Positions 8,900 through 18,577 are shown, numbered from the stretch's first letter. The stretch is 64,000 nucleotides of DNA from Gammaproteobacteria bacterium (GCA_018222405.1 JAAFAI010000015.1:1-64000); one strand, 5' to 3'. The notes: a model not told the origin generated them from the sequence alone. Made by a program: numbers and translations.

Positions 8900-10242
8900 T
8901 GATACCAATACTAGTCGGTTGTTTTTTTCTGCAATCCTGTGCCGGTGACCCCCCGATGCCGGAAGATGCTAATACTCATGCTGACGTGAGGAAAACAGAA
9001 GGAATGCTGGCCGATGGCGCTATGTGGCGTGCCAGCGTGCCAAACAACTGGAACGGAACTTTATTGCTCTATTCGCGTGGCTATTCCTCAAAACTGTCAT
9101 CACCCAAGCTGGCCCCTGGCGACAGTGAAAAAATGTTACTCGACGCTGGTTATGCTCTGGTGGCGTCGCAATATCCTCAGGCTGGCTGGTCGGTAGAACA
9201 GGCAATTCCCAGTCAGGTTATGGCGCTTGAAGCGTTTTCCAGTGTCTACGCTAGGCCCGACCGAATCATTGCCTGGGGCTCTTCGATGGGCGGACTGGTA
9301 ACAGCTGCGTTGGCCGAACGTCACAGCGACAGGCTTGACGGCGCTATTACCCTGTGTGCTTCAGCTTTTGGAGCGGTGCCGATGATGAATATGGCATTTG
9401 ATGGCGCTTTTACCCTTGCAACTTTAATAGCCCCTGAGGAGGCATTTTTGCCGGTTGGAAGAGGTGATAACTTTGCCGCGGTTCGTGAGTTGATGGACAA
9501 GGTTAAGGCAGCCAGAGAAACACCTTTAGGTCGAGCGCGGGTGGCATTAGCTGGCGTGTTGGGAGGTATTCCATCCTGGACGCAAAAAAACACACCGCGA
9601 CCAGCCCCCACAGAATATCGTCAACAGGAAGTTAATATAGCAAAAGCTATCGGAATGGGAGTGTTTTTGCCAAGAGGCGATCAGGAACGTCGTGCCAAGG
9701 GGGGATTTTCAGGAAACAGCGATATTGATTATCGAAAGTTGCTGGCCGCCAGTGGTAGGTCGGATTTTGTCGAAGCAATGTATCAAATGGCCGGGGCATC
9801 GCTGGATGATGATCTGGGTATTTTAGCGCGTCACGACAGAATTAAACCCGACCCGCATGCTGTAGGGTATATGCGCGAAAACTTTACGCCTTCCGGATAC
9901 GTTACTGTACCGGTACTCAATGCCCATACCATAGGTGACGGGATGACTTCTCCCGCATTGCAGGCAGGCTATACGGAATTAATTATGCAACACAGTGGTC
10001 GTCATATGGTCGCTGCAGCCTGGCTTGAAAGGCCGGGTCACTGTACTGAAACCAATGCTGAACACAAAGCATTACTTTCTGCTCTGGAAGAGCGGTTGGA
10101 TTCTGGTCAATGGCCAGATTTGCCTGCGTATTTCCGAAGTACACATGACGACATTAACGAACTATCCTTTACCGACTATGAGTCTTACCCTGTGCCTCGT
10201 GCGTGTCTTCAGAGTCGTTTGTGTGGACAGTCCTTACGTTAG
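8887..10242 (+). CDS. Lipoprotein alpha/beta hydrolase
   Basis: Protein of 451 residues. The N-terminus MRSLMIPILVGCFFLQSCAG has a lipobox (LQSC), so it is probably a membrane-anchored lipoprotein. The nucleophile motif is GSSMGG with Ser133, following RIIAWG. A late GHC (ERPGHC) supplies a candidate catalytic histidine, and HTIGDGMTSPA a candidate aspartate. It resembles large bacterial hydrolases of the prolyl-oligopeptidase/esterase clan but no named family was recognised. It overlaps the first hydrolase by 13 bases and is the last gene of the receptor operon. A role in releasing aromatic acids from an imported conjugate is plausible from the neighbourhood but unproven. Confidence 0.72.
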   Translation: MRSLMIPILVGCFFLQSCAGDPPMPEDANTHADVRKTEGMLADGAMWRASVPNNWNGTLLLYSRGYSSKLSSPKLAPGDSEKMLLDAGYALVASQYPQAGWSVEQAIPSQVMALEAFSSVYARPDRIIAWGSSMGGLVTAALAERHSDRLDGAITLCASAFGAVPMMNMAFDGAFTLATLIAPEEAFLPVGRGDNFAAVRELMDKVKAARETPLGRARVALAGVLGGIPSWTQKNTPRPAPTEYRQQEVNIAKAIGMGVFLPRGDQERRAKGGFSGNSDIDYRKLLAASGRSDFVEAMYQMAGASLDDDLGILARHDRIKPDPHAVGYMRENFTPSGYVTVPVLNAHTIGDGMTSPALQAGYTELIMQHSGRHMVAAAWLERPGHCTETNAEHKALLSALEERLDSGQWPDLPAYFRSTHDDINELSFTDYESYPVPRACLQSRLCGQSLR

Positions 10243-10339
10243 AGTATCCATTTTAGTCTCTTGGTCTGCGGTATTGTCATACACCCGTAGACCCGTACTT
10301 TAGTTGTAAATTGCAATTTTTTTACATAGCATTTACGAC

Positions 10340-10345
10340 TATAAT
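10340..10345 (+). promoter_or_regulatory. Candidate -10 element for the AraC-type gene
   Basis: A perfect TATAAT lies 29 bases before the start codon at 10374. No good -35 stands at the right distance, which fits an activator-dependent or weak promoter. Upstream, ATTGTCA (10273-10279) and CTTTAGT (10298-10304) resemble blocks of the conserved module but with different spacing, so autoregulation is possible but weakly supported. Confidence 0.4.
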
Positions 10346-10373
10346 TTTGTATCCAAGCCTTCAGGGAGAAGTC

Positions 10374-11405
10374 ATGCAGGATGATAAAAGTAAGTATGGT
10401 AGTGCTTCTAATCACTACCTGACTGCCCTGAGTGAGGTTGCCGCCAATAATCAATTGCATATAGAAAGACTATTACGGCGATGCAAAATCGAACTGAGTT
10501 CAATAAATAAACCGGGCTTAAGAATTCCAACCGAAAAGCTATCCCGCCTGCAACTTTTAGTTTGGAGACTATTGCGGGATGAGTCCGCCTGTCTTTGTGG
10601 AATTCCGATGAAGCCAGGCACCTATGAGATGATGGGGGAGTTAACTGTCCATCAGCCAACGCTCAGACAGGCGATTACAAAAGGAATTGCGTTTTATAAT
10701 CTTGTTGTGGCTGATAATTTCATCGAAATTTCAGCGCAAGAAGACCGCGCCGAACTTATTTTTCGTTTGCCTGTACCGCATGCAGATCATAAGTATCTGT
10801 TTGCTGAAATGGTGCTTTTAGCCTGGCACCGTTATTCTTCCTGGCTAATTGCCAGTAGTATTCCACTGACCAAAGTAAAATTTAATTATGCTCCGCCGCC
10901 ACATATCCATGAGTATCACTATCTCTTTCCCGGTGAGCACGAATTTAACTGTAGCCATTTATCAATTTCTTTTCCCGATCATTATTTGTCCAAACCTGTT
11001 AAGCAAAGCGAGGGCTCGTTGAGTTCTTTCATGAAAAGGTGCCCACTGGAGTTATTCCGGCAATATAAATCGGATTATTCGTTAACTTCAGAAATCAGAC
11101 ATTTACTGATCAGCGATATAGAAAATGGACTGCTCACTATTGATTTAGTTGCGTCAGCGCTGCACATGACTAGCCGAACACTAATGCGGCGATTAAAAGA
11201 TGAAGGCACCTGTTTTCAGCAGATCAAAGACGTTGTACGACGAGATAGAGCCGTACTGTTGTTAACGCAGCGTTCCACACCAATCAGCCTTATTGCAGAG
11301 TTAGTCGGTTTCACTGACCCTGCTGCTTTTACCCGTGCTTTTCGCGCCTGGACTGGCGAAACGCCAAGGAAATTCAGGGCTATGCACAAAGAAGAAATTA
11401 CCTGA
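10374..11405 (+). CDS. AraC-family transcriptional regulator
   Basis: Regulator of 343 residues. The C-terminal ~90 residues form the double helix-turn-helix of the AraC/XylS family: LLTIDLVASALHMTSRTLMR for the first and PISLIAELVGFTDPAAFTRA with FRAWTGETPRKFR for the second. The N-terminal part resembles the arabinose-binding-type domain of OruR/ArgR-like activators. The start at 10374 is preferred over an in-frame codon at 10311 because CAGGGAGAA stands just upstream. The gene lies between the receptor/hydrolase operon and the ferulate operon, both of which carry the conserved module, so it is the leading candidate for their activator. The inducer would probably be a hydroxycinnamate or its CoA ester. 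Confidence 0.88.
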   Translation: MQDDKSKYGSASNHYLTALSEVAANNQLHIERLLRRCKIELSSINKPGLRIPTEKLSRLQLLVWRLLRDESACLCGIPMKPGTYEMMGELTVHQPTLRQAITKGIAFYNLVVADNFIEISAQEDRAELIFRLPVPHADHKYLFAEMVLLAWHRYSSWLIASSIPLTKVKFNYAPPPHIHEYHYLFPGEHEFNCSHLSISFPDHYLSKPVKQSEGSLSSFMKRCPLELFRQYKSDYSLTSEIRHLLISDIENGLLTIDLVASALHMTSRTLMRRLKDEGTCFQQIKDVVRRDRAVLLLTQRSTPISLIAELVGFTDPAAFTRAFRAWTGETPRKFRAMHKEEIT

Positions 11406-11487
11406 GCCTGATCCCTCTCAAAGCAAAATTAGCTTCAATAACCTTTTTTCTTAATAGTAAGCCCCCGCATACATGCAAAAAGTACTC

Positions 11488-11553
11488 ATTGTCATTATTT
11501 GACAATTATTTCGTCACTTTCTGCTATTTTACAATCAGGTACATAATATTAAC
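11488..11553 (+). promoter_or_regulatory. Conserved promoter/operator module, copy C
   Basis: Third copy of the module. ATTGTCA (11488-11494) matches copy B exactly, TTTCGTCA (11509-11516) matches both, TACAT (11540-11544) and TTAAC (11549-11553) fall at the same offsets. By hand count about 39 of 66 positions match copy B without gaps; the TCATTAAC block is not kept. It lies about 70 bp before the AAHS transporter start and would drive the whole ferulate operon. Confidence 0.6.
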
Positions 11554-11623
11554 ATCTGGGAAAAGATTGGAAGGTCACGTTAACATCAACCTGGCCGCCC
11601 ATTAATTAAACAGAGTGAATGTT

Positions 11624-12976
11624 ATGAATCAACACCCGTCCGAAATCCTCGACCACAGCAATATGAGCAGGCCACAAATTGTAGCAGTCATTTTGTGCAT
11701 TGCGCTCAACGCATTGGATGGGTTTGACGTACTGGCTATTAGTTTTGCCTCGCCAGGCATTGCCGCGGAATGGGCAATTAATCGCACCGAGCTGGGTGTA
11801 GTACTGGCAATGGAACTTGTTGGTATGGCGTTTGGTTCAATCTTTTTAGGCGGCTTCGCCGATAAAATAGGTCGTAAGCCAACAATACAAACCTGCCTGG
11901 TGGTCATGACCGCTGGGATGTGTTTCTCGGCGTTCGCCAATTCGGTAAACACCTTACTGGTAGTGCGGTTTATTACTGGCCTTGGTATTGGCGGTATGCT
12001 GGCATCAACCAATGCCATGGTCGCTGAATACTCCAACCAAAAGTTTCGTCACCTTTGCGTCATTCTGATGGCCACTGGTTATCCGGTTGGCGCGATTGTT
12101 GGCGGTTCTATCAGTTCGGTACTGCTGGAAACTTACAGCTGGCGTTCAGTGTTTATTTTCGGCGGTGTGGTAACCGGTGCCTTTCTGATTATTGTTCAGT
12201 TATTCTTGGCCGAGTCTGTGGTGTACCTGGCCTCCAAACAACCTGCTAACGCGCTGGAACGAATTAACCGTTCTTTACTGGCCATGCAAAAGCCGCTGCT
12301 CACGGCACTACCGCCGCTTGCGCCTAACGCGGGGAAGAGCTCTTTTGTTGCCTTATTTACACCGCAACTGCGGGCTACCACGCTGTTACTGATCGTTGCC
12401 TATTTTGCACAGATCATGACTTTTTACTTCATTTTAAAGTGGATCCCTAAAATTGTAGTTGATATGGGGTTCCATCCTTCTCAGGCCGGGCAGGTATTGG
12501 TATGGGCTAATGTGGGCGGGGCTATCGGTGCCACTTTGCTGGGTCTGTTCGCCTCCAAATTGCCGCTCAAACAGTTGCTGATTGGTGTATTGCTCGCCGG
12601 ATTCGTTATGGTCTCGGTATTTGGTATCGGCTATGAGTCACTGAGTCAGCTGGCGTTGATTTCTGCGGCAACCGGATTTTTTACTAACTCGGGCGTGGTT
12701 GGCCTGTATGCCTTAATGGCGCAGGCATTCCCACCTCAGGTTCGTGCCTCCGGCACTGGAATTGTGATTGGTGTGGGACGCGGTGGCGCTGCATTAAGCC
12801 CGGTTGTGGCTGGCATTCTATTTACTCAGGGGGTGTCGCTACAGGGCGTGGCCATTGTAATGGGCGCGGGAGCCGTGGTTGCCGCTATTACAGTCTTTCT
12901 GCTTGGTCGAGTGCAGCAAAGTAAGTCTGCGCAAGATGCAAGTCCGATTTTAACAAAGCAAACTTGCGACAATTAA
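11624..12976 (+). CDS. Aromatic acid:H+ symporter (AAHS family MFS)
   Basis: Inner-membrane MFS carrier of about 450 residues. The first helix carries the AAHS signature NALDGFDVLAISFASPGIA, with the paired aspartates of DGFD, and the loop after helix 2 reads GGFADKIGRKP, the general MFS motif. PcaK-type members import 4-hydroxybenzoate, protocatechuate, vanillate or hydroxycinnamates by proton symport. Being the first gene before vdh-ech-fcs, it most likely imports ferulate, coumarate or caffeate. The ATG at 11624 is preferred to an in-frame GTG at 11615 because a GAG sits at a suitable distance. The next gene starts 12 bases after its stop. Confidence 0.88.
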   Translation: MNQHPSEILDHSNMSRPQIVAVILCIALNALDGFDVLAISFASPGIAAEWAINRTELGVVLAMELVGMAFGSIFLGGFADKIGRKPTIQTCLVVMTAGMCFSAFANSVNTLLVVRFITGLGIGGMLASTNAMVAEYSNQKFRHLCVILMATGYPVGAIVGGSISSVLLETYSWRSVFIFGGVVTGAFLIIVQLFLAESVVYLASKQPANALERINRSLLAMQKPLLTALPPLAPNAGKSSFVALFTPQLRATTLLLIVAYFAQIMTFYFILKWIPKIVVDMGFHPSQAGQVLVWANVGGAIGATLLGLFASKLPLKQLLIGVLLAGFVMVSVFGIGYESLSQLALISAATGFFTNSGVVGLYALMAQAFPPQVRASGTGIVIGVGRGGAALSPVVAGILFTQGVSLQGVAIVMGAGAVVAAITVFLLGRVQQSKSAQDASPILTKQTCDN

Positions 12977-12988
12977 GGGGATTGAGGA

Positions 12989-14386
12989 ATGAAATTCACC
13001 CGATTAAACCCAGTGACTGGTGAAGTTGCCAGCGAAGCAGAAGCCATGCAGGCAGCTGATATGGCGGCGGTTGCTGAAAAAGCCCAACAGGGGTTTGAAG
13101 CATGGTCGAAGGCCGGCCCTAACGCCCGCCGGGCGGTGCTGCAAAAAGCGGCAACCGCGCTGGAAAGCAAACAGGACGCCTTTGTTGCTGCCATGATGGG
13201 CGAGACCGGCGCAACCGCGGGTTGGGCAATGTTTAACCTGATGCTGGCGGCTTCAATGTTACGTGAGGCCAGCGCGCTGACTACGCAAATTAGTGGTGAG
13301 GTTATACCCTCAGATAAACCCGGTTGCATGGCCATGGCGCTGCGCGAGCCGGTGGGCGTTATCCTGGGAATTGCCCCCTGGAATGCACCGATTATTCTGG
13401 GTACCCGGGCGGTGTCTACCGCACTGGCGTGCGGCAATGCGGTAATCCTGAAAGCTTCTGAGATTTGCCCGCTCACACACTCGTTAATTATCGAAGCACT
13501 GGCGGAAGCTGGCTTCCCTGAAGGCACGGTAAATATTGTGACTAACTCTCAGGATGATGCTGCTGACGTGGTGGGATCGCTGATAGATGCTAAACCGGTA
13601 AAACGGATCAACTTTACCGGCTCTACTGCGGTGGGCCGGATTATCGCCCGTCGCGCTGCCGACAATCTGAAACCCTGTTTACTTGAGCTGGGAGGCAAAG
13701 CGCCTTTACTGGTACTGGAAGACGCCAACCTTGACGAAGCTGTGAAAGCGGCCGCCTTCGGGGCGTATATGAATCAGGGTCAAATTTGTATGTCAACCGA
13801 GCGTCTGGTGGTGGTCGACAGTATTGCCGATGACTTTGTTGCCGCGTTTAAAGCGAAAGTTTCCACCATGGAAACCGGCGATCCCCGCGAAGGTAACACC
13901 CCACTGGGAGCGGTTATTGACATGAAAACTGTTGAAAAAGTTAACGCTTTGATTGATGACGCAGTGAGTAAGGGGGCCACCCTGGTTACTGGCGGCAAAG
14001 CCGATTCAGTTCTCATGCCCGCCACCATTTTAGACGGCGTCACCGAAGACATGGCTATTTATGCGGATGAAAGTTTTGGTCCGGTGATTGCTGTGATCCG
14101 CGCTAAAGACGAAGCCGACGCCATTCGGATCGCTAACGACAGCGAATATGGCCTCAGTGCAGCGGTCTTTTCTAACGATATTGCCAATGCACTAAAAGTT
14201 GCCAAACAAATCAAATCCGGTATTTGCCACGTCAATGGCCCTACGGTACACGATGAAGCGCAGATGCCATTTGGCGGCGTAGGTGACTCCGGTTACGGCC
14301 GTTTTGGTGGCAAGGCCGGCATCGATCAGTTTACCGAATTGCGCTGGATTACGGTGGAAACCGAACCCGGTCATTACCCGATTTAA
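12989..14386 (+). CDS. vdh: Vanillin-type aldehyde dehydrogenase
   Basis: NAD(P)-dependent aldehyde dehydrogenase of 465 residues. Visible motifs are the cofactor loop APWNAPIIL, the FTGSTAVG glycine motif, the general base in LELGGKAP and the catalytic cysteine in NQGQICMSTER; the C-terminus ends with the usual PFGGVGDSGYGRFGG. Length and sequence resemble vanillin/salicylaldehyde dehydrogenases. In the operon it would oxidise vanillin or 4-hydroxybenzaldehyde released by the neighbouring hydratase/lyase to vanillate or 4-hydroxybenzoate. No vanillate demethylase or ring-cleavage gene occurs in the window, so downstream steps must be elsewhere. GGGGATTGAGG precedes the ATG. Confidence 0.87.
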   Translation: MKFTRLNPVTGEVASEAEAMQAADMAAVAEKAQQGFEAWSKAGPNARRAVLQKAATALESKQDAFVAAMMGETGATAGWAMFNLMLAASMLREASALTTQISGEVIPSDKPGCMAMALREPVGVILGIAPWNAPIILGTRAVSTALACGNAVILKASEICPLTHSLIIEALAEAGFPEGTVNIVTNSQDDAADVVGSLIDAKPVKRINFTGSTAVGRIIARRAADNLKPCLLELGGKAPLLVLEDANLDEAVKAAAFGAYMNQGQICMSTERLVVVDSIADDFVAAFKAKVSTMETGDPREGNTPLGAVIDMKTVEKVNALIDDAVSKGATLVTGGKADSVLMPATILDGVTEDMAIYADESFGPVIAVIRAKDEADAIRIANDSEYGLSAAVFSNDIANALKVAKQIKSGICHVNGPTVHDEAQMPFGGVGDSGYGRFGGKAGIDQFTELRWITVETEPGHYPI

Positions 14387-14461
14387 CGGCCCGGAAGCAT
14401 TGCCTTCTGCGGTGCAGAGCATCGAATGCATCCCAATACTATTTTGCAAGAGGATTTAAAC

Positions 14462-15301
14462 GTGTCAATAGAAAGAAGTGAAGAAGAAACAGTAAAGGTA
14501 ATTGTTGAGAACAAGATTGCCTGGGTGTACTACAACCGCCCGGAAAAACGCAACTGCATGAGCCCCAAACTGAATCGCCAGATGATGCGCGTACTGGAAG
14601 ATCTCGAGTACCGCGACGATGTGGGAGTGCTGGTGTTGTCTGGTGAAGGTACAGCCTGGACAGCCGGTATGGATTTAAAAGAGTACTTCCGCGAAAACGA
14701 AGCAAAAGGCCTTGGGGCAACCCGCAAAGCCCAGCGTGAGGCTTATGGCTGGTGGCGTGCATTGCGCTGGTATCACAAGCCCACTATCGCCATGATCAAT
14801 GGCTGGTGTTTTGGCGGTGGTTACGGGCCACTGTTCAGCTGTGACCTGGCGGTTTCTGCAGAAGATGCCACCTTTGGCCTGAGCGAAATTAACTGGGGAA
14901 TTTTACCCGGTGGCGGTGCCAGTAAAGTGGTCGCTGATCTGATGCCGCTGCGCAAAGCCATGTATCACGCCATGATGGGGGAAAATATCGACGGTAAAAC
15001 CGCAGTAGAGTGGGGTCTTGTCAACGAAGCGGTGCCGGCCGATCAGCTCAAAGCACGGGTTACCGAAATCTGTAATGTGTTGCTGGAGAAAAATCCGGTG
15101 GCGCTTAAGGCCACTAAAGATGCTATTCGCCGCGTGAAAGAAATGACCTACGACAATGCTGAAGATTATCTGGTGCGCGCTCAGGAAGCGGCTAACAGCT
15201 TCGATAATGATGGTCGAAAAGAAGGCATTAAGCAGTTTATAGACGATAAAACCTATAAGCCTGGTTTAGGGGCTTATGACAAATCCAAGCAACAAAACTA
15301 A
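14462..15301 (+). CDS. ech: Feruloyl-CoA (p-hydroxycinnamoyl-CoA) hydratase/lyase
   Basis: Crotonase-fold enzyme of 279 residues. It hydrates feruloyl-, coumaroyl- or caffeoyl-CoA and then splits the product by retro-aldol cleavage to acetyl-CoA and vanillin or the matching hydroxybenzaldehyde. Typical of the subfamily are NRPEKRNCMSPKLNRQMM, GTAWTAGMDLKEYFRE and LSEINWGILPGGGASK, the last holding the catalytic glutamate; GWCFGGGY forms the oxyanion region. The GTG start at 14462 is chosen over an upstream ATG at 14426 because AGAGGA lies 7 bases before it and the length then matches known Ech proteins. It sits between vdh and fcs. Confidence 0.92.
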   Translation: MSIERSEEETVKVIVENKIAWVYYNRPEKRNCMSPKLNRQMMRVLEDLEYRDDVGVLVLSGEGTAWTAGMDLKEYFRENEAKGLGATRKAQREAYGWWRALRWYHKPTIAMINGWCFGGGYGPLFSCDLAVSAEDATFGLSEINWGILPGGGASKVVADLMPLRKAMYHAMMGENIDGKTAVEWGLVNEAVPADQLKARVTEICNVLLEKNPVALKATKDAIRRVKEMTYDNAEDYLVRAQEAANSFDNDGRKEGIKQFIDDKTYKPGLGAYDKSKQQN

Positions 15302-15312
15302 ACGAGGCTGAC

Positions 15313-16794
15313 ATGGATTTTGTGACCCTGCAGGCGCGATTACGGCCAGGAAGTATTGCTGTTAACGATGTCACTCACTGTCAAACCTGGTCCTACACCG
15401 AGTTCGATAACACCATTAACCGCCTGGTTAGCTGGTGTCAGGTTAATGGCCTGAAGCAGGGTGACAGAGTGGCTTGCCTGTCTAAAAACCGGGCCGAGCT
15501 GGTGGCATTGCACCTGGCTTGCGCCCGGGCCGGTTTGTTGTTTGTACCGTTAAACTGGCGGCTGGCTAAAGAAGAGCTGGAAGCGCTCATGAGTGACTGC
15601 ACACCGGCGATTCTGATTGGCGATGAAACCGCCGCGGCCATGCAGTTCAACCACTACGATATTAATCAGTTGCTGACCGACAGTCAGAGCTTAAGTGCTG
15701 CCGAGTCTGAATACGATGAGCATACGCCATCGCTCATTTTGTACACCTCAGGGACCACGGGTAAACCTAAGGGAATTATGCACAGCGAAGCCACGCTGAT
15801 GGAAACCACTCTTAATATGACCCAGCTAGGCCATGTGAATGAACACAGTGTGTTTTTATGTGAAACGCCGATGTTTCATGTTATTGGCCTGGTATCCTGT
15901 GTTCGCCCGGCACTTTACTGTGGTGGCAGCCTGGTGATCTCAGATGCCTTTGAGCCAGGCCGCACACTGAGCAGACTGGCTGATGAGACACTAAAGATAA
16001 GCCATTATTTTTGTGTGCCGCAAATGGCCAATATGCTGCGTCAGCACGAGCAGTTTGATGTTAGCAACCTGAAAAATCTCAAAGCACTGCTGACCGGCGG
16101 CGCTCCCCATCCTGAAGTGCAAATCCGTGCCTGGCTCAATGATGGTATTCCGATTGTGGATGGTTACGGCATGAGCGAAGCCGGCACGGTATTTGGCATG
16201 CCGTTTGACCTGCAATTGCTGGATGAAAACGCCGGTTGCGTTGGGTTAGCCACTCCGAGAGTCAGGGTGCGCCTTACCGACGAGCATGGTAATGAGGTGG
16301 CCGAGGGTGAAGCCGGCGAGGTGGAAATTAAAGGCGGTAACCTGTTTGTTGGAATATGGCAGCAGGAAGCCATGTACAAACAATGCTTTACTACCGAGGG
16401 CTGGTTTAAAACCGGGGACATGGCGGTATGCAACCAGGCCGGTTTCTATCGTATTGTGGATCGCAAAAAAGATATGTTTATCTCCGGTGGCGAGAATGTT
16501 TATCCGGTAGAAGTTGAAGGCGTGGTGCTTAAGCATCCCGCGGTGAAAGATTGCGCTTTGATTGGCGTTCCTGACGAGCGTTGGGGCGAGGTCGGCCACC
16601 TGTTTGTGGTGCCATTTTATGAACGTGACTTTGCCGATGAAGAGCAATTTTTAGCTGGTCTGAATGACCACCTTGCCCGCTATAAAGTGCCTAAATATGT
16701 CACCCTCACCGATGCTATTCCTCGTAATGGCGCCGGCAAAATTTTGCGTACGGTATTGCGTGAACAGGTTGTTCATTTGCTGGCACAGCACTAA
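15313..16794 (+). CDS. fcs: Feruloyl-CoA synthetase (acyl-CoA ligase)
   Basis: AMP-forming acyl-CoA ligase of 493 residues. The AMP-binding P-loop is LILYTSGTTGKPKG near residue 142, the adenine motif is VDGYGMSEAG, the hinge region is WFKTGDMA with VDRKKDMFISGGENVYP, and the C-terminal catalytic lysine lies in PRNGAGKILRT. It would activate ferulate and related hydroxycinnamates to CoA thioesters, the first cytoplasmic step of the pathway. The product call rests on family plus direct linkage to ech and vdh; alone it could be any medium/aryl acid ligase. Last gene of the operon, starting 11 bases after ech. Confidence 0.87.
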   Translation: MDFVTLQARLRPGSIAVNDVTHCQTWSYTEFDNTINRLVSWCQVNGLKQGDRVACLSKNRAELVALHLACARAGLLFVPLNWRLAKEELEALMSDCTPAILIGDETAAAMQFNHYDINQLLTDSQSLSAAESEYDEHTPSLILYTSGTTGKPKGIMHSEATLMETTLNMTQLGHVNEHSVFLCETPMFHVIGLVSCVRPALYCGGSLVISDAFEPGRTLSRLADETLKISHYFCVPQMANMLRQHEQFDVSNLKNLKALLTGGAPHPEVQIRAWLNDGIPIVDGYGMSEAGTVFGMPFDLQLLDENAGCVGLATPRVRVRLTDEHGNEVAEGEAGEVEIKGGNLFVGIWQQEAMYKQCFTTEGWFKTGDMAVCNQAGFYRIVDRKKDMFISGGENVYPVEVEGVVLKHPAVKDCALIGVPDERWGEVGHLFVVPFYERDFADEEQFLAGLNDHLARYKVPKYVTLTDAIPRNGAGKILRTVLREQVVHLLAQH

Positions 16795-16985
16795 CTGTCT
16801 TTTCAAACCTTTCAGTACCGGATAAAGCGCTAAATCCGGTGCTGACCTCCCGGCTTTACTACCATTAAAAAGCAAAAGTCCGTATAATCCCGCGAAAACG
16901 TAAGGCCTGGGTTTTGCCAGCAAGGCAAGGATTACTGTAATCGCACTCAGGGCCCGCACCCCCGAATAAAAATCAGGTTTAGTGA

Positions 16986-18569
16986 ATGACCCAGCTGTTA
17001 GAAGAAATTAAGCGTCGTCGGACGTTTGCGATTATTTCGCACCCGGACGCCGGTAAAACAACCATCACCGAAAAAGTGCTGTTATACGGACAAGCTTTGC
17101 AGACCGCCGGTACCGTTAAAGGTAAAAAGTCCGGTCAGCATGCTAAATCCGACTGGATGGAAATGGAAAAAGAGCGGGGGATCTCCGTTACCACGTCTGT
17201 TATGCAGTTTCCCTATGGTGATAATCTGGTTAACCTGCTCGATACGCCAGGACACGAAGATTTCTCTGAAGATACCTACCGCACACTGACTGCCGTTGAC
17301 TCTTGTCTGATGGTTATTGATGCGGCGAAAGGGGTTGAGGATCGTACTCGTAAACTGATGGAAGTCACCCGGTTACGGGATACGCCAATCATCACTTTTA
17401 TGAACAAGCTGGACCGTGATATTCGCGACCCCATGGAATTGTTGGATGAAGTGGAAACTGAGCTCAACATTGCCTGCGCGCCTGTCACCTGGCCGATTGG
17501 CTGCGGAAAACAGTTCAAAGGGGTTTACCACATTCATCGTGACGAAACGATTTTGTATAAAACCGGTCAGGGCCATACCATTCAGGATGTTCAGATCATC
17601 AAGGGGCTGGATAACCCGGAGCTGGATGCGGCAGTAGGTGATGGCCTGGCGGCTGAGTTCCGCGATGAACTTGAGCTGGTAATGGGCGCTTCCAACGAAT
17701 TTGATCAGGAGCTGTTCCTGGCGGGCGAAATTACCCCGGTCTTTTTCGGTACCGCACTGGGTAACTTTGGTGTGGATCATATGCTTGATGGCCTGGTGGC
17801 CTGGGCACCGCAACCACAGGGTCGCGAAACCGATAAAGGCAATGTGGATGCACTGGCGCCGAAATTCAGCGGCTTTGTATTTAAGATCCAGGCCAACATG
17901 GACCCTAAACACCGCGACCGTATAGCATTTTGCCGTATCGTGTCAGGGAAGTACGAAAAAGGCATGAAAATGCGCCATACGCGGATCGGCAAAGATGTAC
18001 GTATTTCCGATGCGCTCACTTTCTTAGCCGGCGACCGGTCACTGCTTGAAGAGGCTTATGCAGGCGATATTATCGGCTTGCATAATCACGGCTCCATCCG
18101 CATTGGCGACACTTTCTCCTCTGGCGAAGATTACCGCTTCACGGGTATTCCTAACTTTGCGCCGGAATTGTTTAAGCGAATTCGCCTGCGCGATCCGCTG
18201 AAAATGAAGCAGCTGCAAAAAGGCCTTATTCAGTTGTCTGAAGAAGGCGCAGTACAGGTATTCCGTCCGCTGGCTAATAACGATCTAATCGTTGGAGCAG
18301 TTGGTGTACTGCAGTTTGATGTGGTAGTGGCACGCCTTAAAGCCGAATACAACGTTGATGCATTGTATGAGCATGTCAGTGTGGCAACCGCCCGCTGGGT
18401 GTATTCTGACAGCGAGAAGAAGCTCGATGAATTCCGCCGCAAAGCCGAGCAAAACCTGGCGCTGGACGGTGGTGATAACTTGGCTTACGTTGCGCCAACC
18501 ATGGTGAACCTGTCGCTGGCCCAGGAACGCTACCCCGATATTGAATTTAGAACGACTCGCGAGCACTAG
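16986..18569 (+). CDS. prfC: Peptide chain release factor 3
   Basis: Translational GTPase of 527 residues that removes RF1/RF2 from the ribosome after peptide release. The G1 loop is SHPDAGKTT, switch II is [16 protein letters not shown] and the specificity motif is MNKLDRD, all in RF3-specific form; family length is about 528. Upstream (16795-16985) there is a TATAAT at 16883-16888 with no good -35 and a weak 7-bp inverted repeat after fcs without a T run. argS follows 8 bases downstream, so the two may be cotranscribed. Confidence 0.96.
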   Translation: MTQLLEEIKRRRTFAIISHPDAGKTTITEKVLLYGQALQTAGTVKGKKSGQHAKSDWMEMEKERGISVTTSVMQFPYGDNLVNLLDTPGHEDFSEDTYRTLTAVDSCLMVIDAAKGVEDRTRKLMEVTRLRDTPIITFMNKLDRDIRDPMELLDEVETELNIACAPVTWPIGCGKQFKGVYHIHRDETILYKTGQGHTIQDVQIIKGLDNPELDAAVGDGLAAEFRDELELVMGASNEFDQELFLAGEITPVFFGTALGNFGVDHMLDGLVAWAPQPQGRETDKGNVDALAPKFSGFVFKIQANMDPKHRDRIAFCRIVSGKYEKGMKMRHTRIGKDVRISDALTFLAGDRSLLEEAYAGDIIGLHNHGSIRIGDTFSSGEDYRFTGIPNFAPELFKRIRLRDPLKMKQLQKGLIQLSEEGAVQVFRPLANNDLIVGAVGVLQFDVVVARLKAEYNVDALYEHVSVATARWVYSDSEKKLDEFRRKAEQNLALDGGDNLAYVAPTMVNLSLAQERYPDIEFRTTREH

Positions 18570-18577
18570 AGACTACA

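Noticed and set aside
11499-11504. TTGACA as an ordinary -35 for the ferulate operon
   Set aside because: No -10 at 16-18 bases; the sequence falls within the conserved module, where the other copies lack it at that offset.
12973-13527. 184-codon minus-strand frame inside vdh
   Set aside because: Ala/Ser-rich shadow of the aldehyde dehydrogenase gene.
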